A stretch of DNA of 54,213 nt from an uncultured Oscillospiraceae bacterium (GCA_948766235.1 CAQCFX010000001.1:1-54213), one strand, 5' to 3'; shown: positions 16,311 to 24,591, counted from the first letter of the stretch. Numbers and translations: made by a program. Notes: generated from the sequence alone by a model not told the origin.

Positions 16311-17459
16311 TCACCTCACAGAATCATAAACCGCCTCGCGGGCGGCGCGGTCCGCGCTCAGAATCTCGTCCAGACCGGGGCGGTCCAGTGCGCTCACCCG
16401 GCCCAGCGCCCCTTCCACCAGCCGGGGAATGTCCAGAAATGTGATTTTCTCCTGCAAAAACAGCTCCACCGCCGCCTCGTTGGCCCCGCTGAGGACAGCA
16501 GTGGACGTGCCTCCCCGCTGCGCGCACTCCAGCGCCAGCCCCAGGCACCGAAAGGTCTCCGGGTCGGGCCTTTGGAAGGTGAGCGGCGGGCAGCTCAGCA
16601 GGTCCAGGGGCTTTGCCGGGCCGGGGGTCCGCTCCGGCCAGGTGAGGGCGTACTGGATGGGCAGGCACATATCCGCGCTGCCCAGCTGGGCCAGGATGGC
16701 CCCGTCCTCAAACTCCACCAGGGAGTGGACAATGCTCTCCCGGTGGACCACAATCTGGATTTTTTCCGGGGGCATGGAGTACAGCCGCATGGCCTCGATC
16801 AGCTCCAGCCCCTTGTTCATCAGGGTAGCGGAGTCGATGGTGATTTTCGCGCCCATGGCCCAGTTGGGGTGGCGCAGGGCCTGGGCGCGGGTCACCTGGG
16901 CCAGCTCCTCCCGGCTCCTGCCGAAAAACGGCCCGCCGGAGGCGGTGAGGATGAGCCGGCGCACCTCGCCCCGGTTTTTGCACCCCTGCAGGCACTGGAA
17001 AATGGCGGAGTGCTCCGAGTCCACGGGAACGATCTCCGCCCCCTTCTCCTCCGCCCGGGCCATCACCAGCTCCCCGGCGCACACCAGCGTCTCCTTGTTG
17101 GCCAGGGCGATGCGCTTGCCCGCGTCGATGGCGGCCAGAGTGGGGCGCAGCCCCGCCACCCCCACAATGGCCGTGACCACCGTGTCCGCTTCGGGCAGCC
17201 CCGCCGCTTCCAGCAGGCCCTCCGGCCCCGACAGCACCCTGGTATCCGTATCCGCCAGGCGCACACGCAGCTCGGCGGCGGCGTTTTCATCCACCGCCAC
17301 CGCCAGCCGTGGGCGAAACTGCCTGGCCTGGGCCTCGGCCAGCTCCACGCTGCGATTCACCGTGATGGCGGCCACGGCATGGCCGCAGGCCTGGGCCACT
17401 TTTAACGTCTGCTGCCCGATGGAACCGCTGGAGCCCAAAATGGAAAGCGTTCGTCTCAT
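16311..17459 (-). CDS. dxr: 1-deoxy-D-xylulose-5-phosphate reductoisomerase
   Basis: 382 residues. NADPH-binding LGSSGSIGQQTL at the N-terminus, ALANKETLVCAGE, metal-site VDSEHSAIFQCLQG, the substrate loop LTASGGPFFG, and GAKITIDSATLMNKGLE. It performs the first committed MEP-pathway step. The ATG at 17459 is preferred; an in-frame TTG at 17474 would add five residues and overlap the cdsA stop. Confidence 0.97.
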   Translation of the reverse strand: MRRTLSILGSSGSIGQQTLKVAQACGHAVAAITVNRSVELAEAQARQFRPRLAVAVDENAAAELRVRLADTDTRVLSGPEGLLEAAGLPEADTVVTAIVGVAGLRPTLAAIDAGKRIALANKETLVCAGELVMARAEEKGAEIVPVDSEHSAIFQCLQGCKNRGEVRRLILTASGGPFFGRSREELAQVTRAQALRHPNWAMGAKITIDSATLMNKGLELIEAMRLYSMPPEKIQIVVHRESIVHSLVEFEDGAILAQLGSADMCLPIQYALTWPERTPGPAKPLDLLSCPPLTFQRPDPETFRCLGLALECAQRGGTSTAVLSGANEAAVELFLQEKITFLDIPRLVEGALGRVSALDRPGLDEILSADRAAREAVYDSVR

Positions 17460-17470
17460 ATGGCCGCCCC

Positions 17471-18298
17471 TCAAAACACCGGCAGGAACCGGACGATGAA
17501 CAGCACCACCGGCCCGCAGAAAATCATGCTGTCAAACCGGTCCAGCATCCCCCCGTGCCCGGGCAAAATATGGCCGTAGTCCTTCACGCCGTACTGCCGC
17601 TTCACAAAGGAAAAGGCCAAATCCCCCACCTCGGTGGCCAAGGCGCCAAACAGCCCGCACAGCGCCAGAGACAGCAGATTCACCCCGTCCCCCGCGATTT
17701 TGCTGGATACCACGCCGTACAGCACCGCGAACAGCACCCCCGTGGCAAAGCCGCCGATGTACCCTTCCACGCTCTTATTGGGGCTGACCTTGGTGACGCC
17801 CCGGTGCCTGCCCAAAAACACCCCGGCAAAATAGGCCCCCGCGTCGGTGACAAAGGTGAGCAGCACCGCCAGCAGCACCAGGTATTTCCCGTGGTCCATC
17901 CGCCGCAGCTCCACCAGCGCGGACAGGCCCAGCGGGATGATAATCCCGGCAAACAGGCAGGACAGCACATGGAAAAAACCGATGGAGGGACCCCCTTCTT
18001 CGTCATAGGCCCGGATGGCGCACCAGAAGCACACCGCTGTCACCACAAAGGACAGCAGGTTCACATAGGCCATACCCAGTTCCGCCCAACTCCCAAAGGG
18101 CAGAAGGGCGGCGGACAGAATGGTGGCCGCCTTCATGGGCAGGGTGATTTTACCCTCCCCCACCGCCCGCAGCAGCTCAAAAGCCGCCATGGCCGAGATG
18201 AAGCACACCAGCGCCGTCCACGCCAGCGGGGGGGGAACCAGCATAATCCACAGGATAGCCGGCGTGAAAATACACGCCACAATAATCCGTTTTGCCAT
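17471..18298 (-). CDS. cdsA: Phosphatidate cytidylyltransferase
   Basis: 275 residues, polytopic membrane enzyme making CDP-diacylglycerol from phosphatidate and CTP. The CdsA signature KDYGHILPGHGGMLDRFDSM sits near the C-terminus, and GVTKVSPNKSVEGYIGG is the usual loop before it. About seven hydrophobic segments are visible. The start at 18298 leaves 2 bases after uppS. Order uppS-cdsA-dxr is conserved in Gram-positives. Confidence 0.95.
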   Translation of the reverse strand: MAKRIIVACIFTPAILWIMLVPPPLAWTALVCFISAMAAFELLRAVGEGKITLPMKAATILSAALLPFGSWAELGMAYVNLLSFVVTAVCFWCAIRAYDEEGGPSIGFFHVLSCLFAGIIIPLGLSALVELRRMDHGKYLVLLAVLLTFVTDAGAYFAGVFLGRHRGVTKVSPNKSVEGYIGGFATGVLFAVLYGVVSSKIAGDGVNLLSLALCGLFGALATEVGDLAFSFVKRQYGVKDYGHILPGHGGMLDRFDSMIFCGPVVLFIVRFLPVF

Positions 18299-18300
18299 TC

Positions 18301-19041
18301 TCACACACCTCCATACCGGCGGGAGCGGCCCTGATAGGCCGCCAGCGCCCGCAGCAGCTCCTCTTTGCTGAAGTCGGGCCAGAGCACATCGGTAAAATAA
18401 AATTCCGCGTAGGCGCACTGCCACAGCAGGAAATTGGAAACCCGGACCTCGCCGCTGGGGCGGATAATCAAATCCGGGTCGGGCACCCCGGCGGAATAGA
18501 GGTAGCCCCCAAAGGCCTCCTGGGTCAGGTGGCCGGGGTCCGCCCGCCCCTCCACGCAGTCCAGCGCGAAGGCCTTGGCCGCCCGCACCAGCTCATCCCG
18601 GCCGCCGTAATTCAGGCAGATGTTCACCTGGCAGCCGTCGTAGCCCTTGGAAATCTCCTGGGTCTGCCGGCACAGCTGCTGAAGATGGGGCGCCAGCGGG
18701 GACAAATCCCCGAAGAAGGCCATTTTCACCTTGTCCCGGGCCATGGTCTCAATGGCCTCGTGGAGGTATTTTTCCAGCAGCTTCATGATGGCCGCCACCT
18801 CGTCGGCGGGCCGCTTCCAGTTCTCGGTGGAAAAGGCGTATACCGTCAGGTATTCCAGCCCCAGCTCCTTGACGAAGGTGGCGATGGTTCGGAAGGTCTC
18901 CGCCCCCGCGGCATGGCCCGCCCGCCGGGGCAGCCCCCGGCCCTTGGCCCAGCGGCCGTTTCCATCCATAATGATGGCCACATGGCGGGGCAGCCGGCTC
19001 ATATCCACCTTTGGCGCCTCCCGGCGGCGAAATAAAGACAT
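18301..19041 (-). CDS. uppS: Undecaprenyl diphosphate synthase
   Basis: 246 residues. cis-Prenyltransferase making the C55 lipid carrier for cell wall synthesis. Conserved segments: HVAIIMDGNGRWAKGRG (catalytic Asp), VYAFSTENWKRP, NICLNYGGRDEL, and DLIIRPSGEVRVSNFLLWQC followed by AEFYFTDVLWPDF. The start at 19041 is selected by position; an in-frame ATG six codons upstream is possible. The gap to frr is 112 bases and contains a hairpin. Confidence 0.95.
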   Translation of the reverse strand: MSLFRRREAPKVDMSRLPRHVAIIMDGNGRWAKGRGLPRRAGHAAGAETFRTIATFVKELGLEYLTVYAFSTENWKRPADEVAAIMKLLEKYLHEAIETMARDKVKMAFFGDLSPLAPHLQQLCRQTQEISKGYDGCQVNICLNYGGRDELVRAAKAFALDCVEGRADPGHLTQEAFGGYLYSAGVPDPDLIIRPSGEVRVSNFLLWQCAYAEFYFTDVLWPDFSKEELLRALAAYQGRSRRYGGV

Positions 19042-19112
19042 AGGCTCGCATCCTAACATATTGATAGTGTTGACAAAAAAGAACCCGTTCAAAAGCGGAG
19101 GGCAGACAGCAG

Positions 19113-19137
19113 ACAAGCGGGGGCGCGCCCCGCTTGT
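19113..19137 (-). other. GC-rich hairpin between frr and uppS
   Basis: Perfect 10-base arms ACAAGCGGGG / CCCCGCTTGT. On the minus (transcribed) strand no T run follows, so it is more likely an RNA-stability or processing hairpin, or a weak attenuator, than a terminator. Confidence 0.45.
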
Positions 19138-19153
19138 ATTGCCCTGACATGGC

Positions 19154-19708
19154 TTACACGGCCATCAGTTCCTTTTCCTTCGCGGCGGTCAGCGCGTCAA
19201 TCTCCTTGCAGCGCTTGTCCGTCAAATCCTGAAGCTCCTTCTCGTCCTCTTTCCGGTCGTCCTCGGTAATCTCGGACTTCTTCTCCAGAGCCTTGAGCTT
19301 TTCCATGGCGTCCCGGCGGATGTTGCGAATGGCCACCTTGCCGTTCTCGCCGTATTTGCGCACCTGCTTGGTCAGCTCCATGCGCCGCTCCTCGGTGAGC
19401 TGGGGGAAGGCCAGGCGAATCACCCGCCCGTCGTTCTGGGGATTGATGCCCAGGTCGGAGCTCTGGATGGCCTTTTCAATGGCCTTCAGGATGGAGGCGT
19501 CCCAGGGCTGAATCTGAAGGGTGCGGGGGTCCGGGGTGGAGATGCTGGCCACCTGCTGGATGGGGGTGGGGGTGCCGTAATACTCCACCTGGATGCGGTC
19601 CAGCACACCGGCGTTAGCCCGGCCCGCCCGGACGCTGGCAAAATCGCCCTTCACCGACTCGATGGTCTTGCCCATTTTTTCATCATAGCTCTTGCAGAAA
19701 TCGTTCAT
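19154..19708 (-). CDS. frr: Ribosome recycling factor
   Basis: 184 residues, standard RRF length. Splits post-termination ribosomes with EF-G. MGKTIESVKGDFASVRAGRA, YGTPTPIQQVASI and GRVIRLAFPQLTEERR are family hallmarks, and the rest is the long coiled-coil domain. The ATG overlaps the pyrH stop (ATGA). A longer upstream reading goes into pyrH and is rejected. Confidence 0.97.
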   Translation of the reverse strand: MNDFCKSYDEKMGKTIESVKGDFASVRAGRANAGVLDRIQVEYYGTPTPIQQVASISTPDPRTLQIQPWDASILKAIEKAIQSSDLGINPQNDGRVIRLAFPQLTEERRMELTKQVRKYGENGKVAIRNIRRDAMEKLKALEKKSEITEDDRKEDEKELQDLTDKRCKEIDALTAAKEKELMAV

Positions 19709-20430
19709 TTTACTTCCTCCTTTACGATGGTGCCAATCTGCTCCCCGTGAATCACCCGGAGAATGTTTTCCGGGTCCTTCAGCGCGAACAGGATAATCGG
19801 AATATTGTTGTCCATACAAAGGGATGTGGCGGTGGAGTCCATCACGCCCAGGTGCCGGGCCAGCACGTCGTCATAGGTAATGCTGTCGTACTTCACCGCG
19901 TCCGGGTCCTTCAGCGGGTCGGCGCTGTATACGCCGTCCACGTTCTTGGCCAGCAGGATGATGTCCGCGCCAATCTCCGCCGCCCGCAGCACCGCCGCGG
20001 TGTCGGTGGAAAAGAAGGGGCTGCCCGTGCCGCAGCCAAAGATGACCACCCGGCCCTTCTCCAGGTGGCGCACAGCCCGGGAGCGGATGTACGGCTCGGC
20101 AATCGAGTGCATTTCAATGGCAGTCTGCACCCGAACGTCCACCCCCCTGTTCTCCAGCACATCGGCCAGCGCCAGACAGTTGATGGTGGTGGCCAGCATC
20201 CCCATATGGTCAGCCCGGGTGCGGTTGCTCATGCCCCGGCCGTCCTTCAGGCCGCGCCAGAAATTGCCGCCGCCCACCACGATGCCCACCTGGGCGCCCT
20301 CGGCGGCGCAGCGGGCCACCACGTCGCACACCTTGTCGATGACATCGAAGTCCAACCCCCGGCCGGCCTCGCCCCCCAGGGCCTCGCCGCTCACCTTCAG
20401 TAGAACGCGCTTATACTTTAATTCGCTCAT
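19705..20430 (-). CDS. pyrH: UMP kinase
   Basis: 241 residues, bacterial amino-acid-kinase-fold UMP kinase. YKRVLLKVSGEALGGEAGRGLDF is the phosphate loop, GIVVGGGNFWRGL the UMP side, GCGTGSPFFSTDTAAVLRA the ATP/allosteric side. It phosphorylates UMP for all pyrimidine nucleotide pools. ATG 20430 is used; a GTG at 20442 is also in frame. It is the first gene of the long minus-strand block. The promoter is not clear; a TAAAAT-like -10 may lie near 20470. Confidence 0.96.
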   Translation of the reverse strand: MSELKYKRVLLKVSGEALGGEAGRGLDFDVIDKVCDVVARCAAEGAQVGIVVGGGNFWRGLKDGRGMSNRTRADHMGMLATTINCLALADVLENRGVDVRVQTAIEMHSIAEPYIRSRAVRHLEKGRVVIFGCGTGSPFFSTDTAAVLRAAEIGADIILLAKNVDGVYSADPLKDPDAVKYDSITYDDVLARHLGVMDSTATSLCMDNNIPIILFALKDPENILRVIHGEQIGTIVKEEVK

Positions 20431-20559
20431 TGCCGCCGTCACGCTCCATTTCCAATTTTGTCATGTGCTCCTATTTTAATACAAAACCTTCCCGTTGCAT
20501 AGTAGCAAATTGAAAATTTTCCGTGTATTTTCTTGCCTGCCCTGTTCTGCCGCGGCGTA

Positions 20560-20587
20560 ATAGTGGCACAAGCCCCCCTCATACACT
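20560..20587 (+). promoter_or_regulatory. Sporulation sigma-E-like promoter of the ylmC/ymxH-like gene
   Basis: CATACACT at 20580-20587 matches the sigma-E -10 consensus CATACANT, with ATA at 20560-20562, 17 bases upstream. No good sigma-A promoter precedes the gene. This fits the sporulation annotation of the family. Confidence 0.5.
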
Positions 20588-20615
20588 GATACAGAATGTG
20601 GAAGGAGGGCATACT

Positions 20616-20882
20616 ATGGTCTGCCGCATCGCGCAGCTGCAATATAAAGAGGTAATTGACATCTCCGACGGCACCCGGTACGGGTTTGTGGAGGACGTGG
20701 AGCTGGACCCGGAGCGGGGCGCCATTGAAAGCATCGTAGTGGCCGGACAATCCCGCTTTTTCGGCCTTTTGGGGCGCGAGCCGGACCAGGTGTTTCCCTG
20801 GTCGGCCATCAAGCGCTTTGGGGAGGATATCATTTTGGTGGAGGGTCGGGCCGAGCGCAGCCGGGAGCGCAACCGCCGCTGA
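20616..20882 (+). CDS. YlmC/YmxH-family sporulation protein (PRC-barrel)
   Basis: 88 residues from ATG 20616 behind GGAGGG. A single PRC-barrel-like fold: KEVIDISDGTRYGFVEDVELD, then SIVVAGQSRFFGLLG, then FPWSAIKRFGEDIILV. Members are found in spore-formers and are linked to sporulation by expression; biochemical function is unknown. The C-terminus is Arg-rich. It is divergent from pyrH, and a separate promoter follows for rpsB. Confidence 0.8.
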   Translation: MVCRIAQLQYKEVIDISDGTRYGFVEDVELDPERGAIESIVVAGQSRFFGLLGREPDQVFPWSAIKRFGEDIILVEGRAERSRERNRR

Positions 20883-20916
20883 GCACAACTTTTTCTGGAA
20901 ACCACGCAAAAAACTC

Positions 20917-20945
20917 TTGCGCTTCCCGGACATACATGATAAAAT
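20917..20945 (+). promoter_or_regulatory. rpsB promoter
   Basis: TTGCGC (20917-20922), 17-bp spacer ending TGA, TAAAAT (20940-20945): an extended -10 sigma-A promoter. The transcript would start near 20952 and carry a leader of about 105 bases. Confidence 0.65.
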
Positions 20946-20962
20946 GTCCAGGCATTCCGCAC

Positions 20963-21022
20963 GAAAGCTGATTTTCCCGTCCGGTGCTCCCTTGTGGGGT
21001 GGGCGGGAAGCGCGAAGCTTTC
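20963..21022 (+). promoter_or_regulatory. Structured rpsB leader
   Basis: Nested complementary arms within the leader: GAAAGCT (20963-20969) with AGCTTTC (21016-21022), and TTCCCGTCC (20974-20982) with GGGCGGGAA (21001-21009), plus an inner CCC/GGG pairing. The ribosome site lies about 20 bases downstream. S2 autoregulates through its leader in other bacteria, so this is a candidate r-protein binding structure; that role is inference. Confidence 0.5.
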
Positions 21023-21057
21023 GGAGGCAAAACCAAAAACTTAGGAGGAAAAAATCA

Positions 21058-21789
21058 ATGGCAGTCGTATCTATGAAGCAGCTTTTGGAGGCCGGTGTGC
21101 ACTTCGGCCACCAGACCCGTCGGTGGAACCCCAAAATGGCCACCTACATCTACACCGAGCGCAACGGCATCTATATCATCGACCTGCAGAAGACGGTTAA
21201 AAAGCTGGAGGAGGCCTACGCCTTCGTGAAGGACATCTCCGGCAACGGCCAGTCCCTGCTGTTCGTGGGCACCAAGAAGCAGGCCCAGGAGGCCATCAAA
21301 GAGGAGGCGTCCCGCTGCGGGATGTACTATGTGAACGCCCGCTGGCTGGGCGGCATGATGACCAACTTCAAGACCATGCGCACCCGGGTGGACCGTCTGA
21401 ATCAGCTCAAGAAGATGCAGGAGGACGGCACCTTCGATATGCTCCCCAAGAAGGAAGTTATGAAGCTGCTGGGCGAGATCTCCAAGCTGGAGAAGTACCT
21501 GGGCGGCGTGGTGGAGATGAAGAAGCTCCCCGGCGCGCTGTTCGTGGTGGACCCCCGCAAGGAGCGCAACGCCATCAACGAGGCCCGCAAGCTGAACATC
21601 CCCATCGTGGCCATCGTGGACACCAACTGCGACCCCGATGAGATTGACTACGTGATTCCCGGCAACGACGACGCCATCCGCGCCATCAAGCTCATCTCCT
21701 CCGTCATGGCCAACGCCGTGCAGGAGGGCCGCCAGGGCGTGGACGCCGCCCCCGCCGCCGAGGCGGAGAAGCAGGCCGAGGCTGAGTAA
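21058..21789 (+). CDS. rpsB: 30S ribosomal protein S2
   Basis: 243 residues. MKQLLEAGVHFGHQTRRWNPKM opens the S2 fold, followed by NGIYIIDLQKT, FVGTKKQAQEAI, VNARWLGGMMTNF, LPGALFVVDPRKE and PIVAIVDTNCDPD. The C-terminus is an Ala/Glu-rich tail. AGGAGG lies at optimal spacing. It is cotranscribed in part with tsf through an intervening terminator-like hairpin. Confidence 0.98.
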   Translation: MAVVSMKQLLEAGVHFGHQTRRWNPKMATYIYTERNGIYIIDLQKTVKKLEEAYAFVKDISGNGQSLLFVGTKKQAQEAIKEEASRCGMYYVNARWLGGMMTNFKTMRTRVDRLNQLKKMQEDGTFDMLPKKEVMKLLGEISKLEKYLGGVVEMKKLPGALFVVDPRKERNAINEARKLNIPIVAIVDTNCDPDEIDYVIPGNDDAIRAIKLISSVMANAVQEGRQGVDAAPAAEAEKQAEAE

Positions 21790-21825
21790 GCCTCTCCCCT
21801 GTCCGGCTGTGCTGTTCTGATTCCA

Positions 21826-21857
21826 AAGCGCCCGCCCGCGCGGGCGGGCGCTTTTTC
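21826..21857 (+). terminator. Terminator/attenuator between rpsB and tsf
   Basis: AAGCGCCCGCCCGCG and its complement form a long GC stem followed by TTTTT. No strong promoter is visible between it and tsf, so it probably acts as a partial attenuator setting the S2 to EF-Ts ratio. Confidence 0.8.
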
Positions 21858-21919
21858 CTGTACGACGCAGAAACCGCCGGCGCCGACCGGCTGACAATGA
21901 TTTTGGAGGTAATGTAATT

Positions 21920-22831
21920 ATGGCAATTTCCGCAAAAGACGTGCAGAAGCTGCGCGAGATGACCGGCGTGGGCATGATGGACTGCAAGAAGGCCCTCACC
22001 GAAAACGACGGCGATTTTGACAAGGCCATTGAGTGGCTGCGTGAGAAGGGTCTGGCCGCCTCTCAGAAGAAGGCCGGGCGCATCGCCGCCGAGGGCATGG
22101 CCTACGCCGCCGTGATTGACGGCGCCGGCGTGGTGGTCGAGGTCAACGCCGAGACCGACTTTGTGGCCAAGAACGAGAAGTTTGTGGACTTCGTCAAGGG
22201 CGTGGCCGCCACCGTGGCCGCCTGTGCCCCCGCCGACCTGGACGCGCTGATGGAGTGCAAGTATAACGGCACCGAGCTCACCGTCGCCCAGCAGCAGCAG
22301 GAGATGGTGCTGGTCATCGGCGAGAACATCAAGGTCCGCCGCTTCCACCGCTTTGCCGACGGCGTGTCCGTCCCCTATATCCATGCCGGCGGCAAGATTG
22401 GCGTGCTGGTCAACCTGGACGTCACCGGCGGCATCGACGCCGCCGAGATTGGCAAGGATATAGCCATGCAGATTGCCGCGCTCAATCCCCGTTTCCTGGA
22501 CAAGAGCCAGGTCACTCAGGACGTGCTGGACGAGGAGAAAAAGATTCTCCTGGCCCAGATGGACAACGACCCCAAGATGGCCTCCAAGCCCACCCAGGTC
22601 AAGGAGAAAATCGTGGCCGGCAAGCTCAACAAGTTCTACGCCGAGAACTGCCTGCTCCAGCAGGCTTTCGTCAAGGACGGCGATGTCACCGTGGAGCAGT
22701 ATATGAACGACGCCGCCAAGAAGCTGGGCGGCACCGTCACCCTGAAGGACGCCGTGCGCTTCGAGAAGGGCGAGGGCATCGAGAAGAAGCAGGAGAACTT
22801 CGCCGAGGAGATCGCCAAGCTGGCGAAGTAA
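21920..22831 (+). CDS. tsf: Elongation factor Ts
   Basis: 303 residues. Nucleotide exchange factor for EF-Tu. The UBA-like N-terminus reads VQKLREMTGVGMMDCKKAL, the core motif VNAETDFVAKNEKF interacts with EF-Tu, and the coiled-coil and C-terminal module follow (LLQQAFVKDGDVTVEQY). TTGGAGG precedes the ATG. It pairs with rpsB in the universally conserved order. Confidence 0.98.
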   Translation: MAISAKDVQKLREMTGVGMMDCKKALTENDGDFDKAIEWLREKGLAASQKKAGRIAAEGMAYAAVIDGAGVVVEVNAETDFVAKNEKFVDFVKGVAATVAACAPADLDALMECKYNGTELTVAQQQQEMVLVIGENIKVRRFHRFADGVSVPYIHAGGKIGVLVNLDVTGGIDAAEIGKDIAMQIAALNPRFLDKSQVTQDVLDEEKKILLAQMDNDPKMASKPTQVKEKIVAGKLNKFYAENCLLQQAFVKDGDVTVEQYMNDAAKKLGGTVTLKDAVRFEKGEGIEKKQENFAEEIAKLAK

Positions 22832-22861
22832 GCGTTCCAAGCACCACACAGTCTCAGCAGC

Positions 22862-22897
22862 GAGGGCCCGCGGATAAATCCCGCGGGCCCTCTTTTT
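22862..22897 (+). terminator. Terminator of the rpsB-tsf operon
   Basis: GAGGGCCCGCGG / CCGCGGGCCCTC arms with an 8-base loop, followed by TTTTT. Confidence 0.88.
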
Positions 22898-22934
22898 GCC
22901 GCCCGCCCTGCCGCCCGCACGGTGATTTCAGGGC

Positions 22935-22963
22935 TTGTCTTTTCCCCTCAAATCGGTTACAAT
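22935..22963 (+). promoter_or_regulatory. Promoter of the redox cassette
   Basis: TTGTCT (22935-22940), 17-bp spacer, TACAAT (22958-22963). Confidence 0.6.
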
Positions 22964-23001
22964 ATCCCCAAACATTAAAGCATACAGGGAGGCATCATTT
23001 C

Positions 23002-23184
23002 GTGAAAAAAGCATCGAACGCCGGCCGGGAGACCCCGCCCCAGGGAAAGCGCCTCACCGCCGTCCGCCTGCTCATCGCGGGCGCGGGCGCGTTGTCCCTG
23101 GCCCTGGGCATCGCCCAGGGAGGCTATCAGGACACCCTGGCCAAGGCGGTGCGCATCTGTCTGGAGTGTGTGGGCATTGGATAA
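23002..23184 (+). CDS. Small CxxC membrane peptide (CD1871A-like)
   Basis: 60 residues, GTG start with GGAGG 10 bases upstream. A basic N-terminus is followed by one hydrophobic helix (LLIAGAGALSLALGIAQGG), then a short tail ending ICLECVGIG. The only two cysteines form CLEC. The layout resembles the CD1871A family, small CxxC proteins found beside membrane polyferredoxins in Clostridia. By charge the N-terminus should be cytoplasmic and the CxxC outside, where it could exchange disulfides with the TlpA lipoprotein encoded two genes later. Function is unknown. It overlaps the next gene by 8 bases. Confidence 0.7.
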   Translation: MKKASNAGRETPPQGKRLTAVRLLIAGAGALSLALGIAQGGYQDTLAKAVRICLECVGIG

Positions 23185-24058
23185 GAAACACAACAGGCCG
23201 GAATTCCGGCGCAAGTGCATTCAGTTGGTCAGCGCCCTGCTGTACAATGCCAACCTGCCCGGCTTCGCCTCCGGCTCCATCTACAAGGGCGCGTCCAAAG
23301 GGGTGTGCGTTCCCGGCCTCAACTGCTACTCCTGTCCCGGCGCGGTGGGGTCCTGCCCCCTGGGCGCTTTGCAGAACGCTTTGAGCAGCCTGCCCCGCAA
23401 GCTTCCGCTGTACATCGCCGGGTTTTTCCTGCTCACGGGAATCGTCCTGGGCCGGGTGGTGTGCGGATTTTTGTGCCCCTTTGGGCTGATTCAGGAACTG
23501 CTGCATAAGATTCCCACCCCAAAAATTAAAAAAAGCGCCTGGACCCGCCGGCTCTCCTGGCTGAAATACGTCATATTGGTTGTGTTTGTGACGGCGCTGC
23601 CCATCTGGTACGCCTTCGCCAAGGGCCTGCCGGTGCCCGCCTTCTGCAAGTATATCTGCCCCGCCGGAACGCTGGAGGGCGGCTTCCCGCTGCTGGCTCT
23701 GCGGGAGGAGTACCGGGCCGCGGCCGGGGCGCTGTTCAGCTGGAAGACCCTGCTGTGCGTAGTCATTCTGGCGCTGTGCGTCTTTCTCTACCGGGCCTTC
23801 TGCCGCTTTTTGTGCCCTTTGGGGGCCATCTACTCCCTGTTCAGCCGGTTGGCCCTGCTGGCCGTCCGGGTAGACAAGGACCTGTGCGACCACTGCGGCG
23901 CGTGCGTGCGCGTGTGCCAAATGGACGTCAAGCGGGTGGGCGACCACGAGTGCATCCACTGCGGGCAGTGCGCCCAAATCTGCCATAAGCAGGCAATTTA
24001 TTTTGGAAAGGAACGAAAACCATGCATACAAGCAAAACAGGAAAACTCCTCGCGCTGA
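23177..24058 (+). CDS. Membrane-bound 4Fe-4S polyferredoxin (NapH/YccM-like)
   Basis: 293 residues from TTG 23177, chosen because GGAG lies 10 bases upstream; an in-frame GTG at 23168 is too close to it. About four to five transmembrane segments are interleaved with cysteine motifs: CVPGLNCYSCPGAVGSC, CGFLCPFG, CKYICPAG and CRFLCPLGAIY. The C-terminus has two classical ferredoxin clusters (CDHCGACVRVC and CIHCGQCAQIC). Such proteins carry electrons across or along the membrane. Between a CxxC peptide and a TlpA thioredoxin it probably feeds reductant to thiol chemistry outside the cell; this is inference. Confidence 0.85.
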   Translation: MDKKHNRPEFRRKCIQLVSALLYNANLPGFASGSIYKGASKGVCVPGLNCYSCPGAVGSCPLGALQNALSSLPRKLPLYIAGFFLLTGIVLGRVVCGFLCPFGLIQELLHKIPTPKIKKSAWTRRLSWLKYVILVVFVTALPIWYAFAKGLPVPAFCKYICPAGTLEGGFPLLALREEYRAAAGALFSWKTLLCVVILALCVFLYRAFCRFLCPLGAIYSLFSRLALLAVRVDKDLCDHCGACVRVCQMDVKRVGDHECIHCGQCAQICHKQAIYFGKERKPCIQAKQENSSR

Positions 24059-24591
24059 CGGCGCTGTGCGCCCTCCTGTTCCTGGCCCTGGCGTCCTGCG
24101 GCAGCCCGTCGGCCAGCCCATCGCAGACCGGCGAGCCCGGGGAGGGCTTTGCCCCCGGCGTCATCGCCGTGGGCGCCGCCGCGCCGGACTTTACCGCCCC
24201 GCTGCTGGACGGGACCTCCTTCCAGCTGTCTGAGCAGAAGGACAAGGCGGTGCTGCTCAACTTCTGGGCCACCTGGTGCGGCCCCTGCGTGGGCGAGCTG
24301 CCCGCCTTCACCCGCCTGATTGAAACCTACGGAGACAAGCTTGCCCTGCTGGCCGTCAACTGCGGAGAGGACGAGCAGACTGTCATCGACTTCCTGGAGC
24401 GCAACGGCTATACCTTCCCCGTGGCCCTGGACCTTGAGGGGGAGATTGCCTCCCTCTACCCCAGCGACGGCATCCCCTACACCCTCATCATCGCCCCGGA
24501 CGGCGCCATCTCCAGCATTCAGCTGGGCGCCCTTGATGCGGACACCATGTTCGACCACTACAGCGCCGAGCTGGACAAGGTCCTCTCTTAA
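24022..24591 (+). CDS. TlpA/ResA-like thioredoxin lipoprotein
   Basis: 189 residues. A lipoprotein signal ends in lipobox LASC near residue 31, and a Ser/Gly/Pro linker follows. The thioredoxin/AhpC-TSA domain has the active site NFWATWCGPCVGELPAF and the cis-Pro loop GIPYTLII. It acts extracytoplasmically as a thiol-disulfide reductase. Its start overlaps the polyferredoxin gene by 37 bases, indicating tight coupling. Confidence 0.92.
   Translation: MHTSKTGKLLALTALCALLFLALASCGSPSASPSQTGEPGEGFAPGVIAVGAAAPDFTAPLLDGTSFQLSEQKDKAVLLNFWATWCGPCVGELPAFTRLIETYGDKLALLAVNCGEDEQTVIDFLERNGYTFPVALDLEGEIASLYPSDGIPYTLIIAPDGAISSIQLGALDADTMFDHYSAELDKVLS

Noticed and set aside
19042..19153. A promoter for uppS in the frr-uppS gap
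   Set aside because: TTGTCA and TAGGAT occur but with 15-bp spacing; the evidence is too weak to list.
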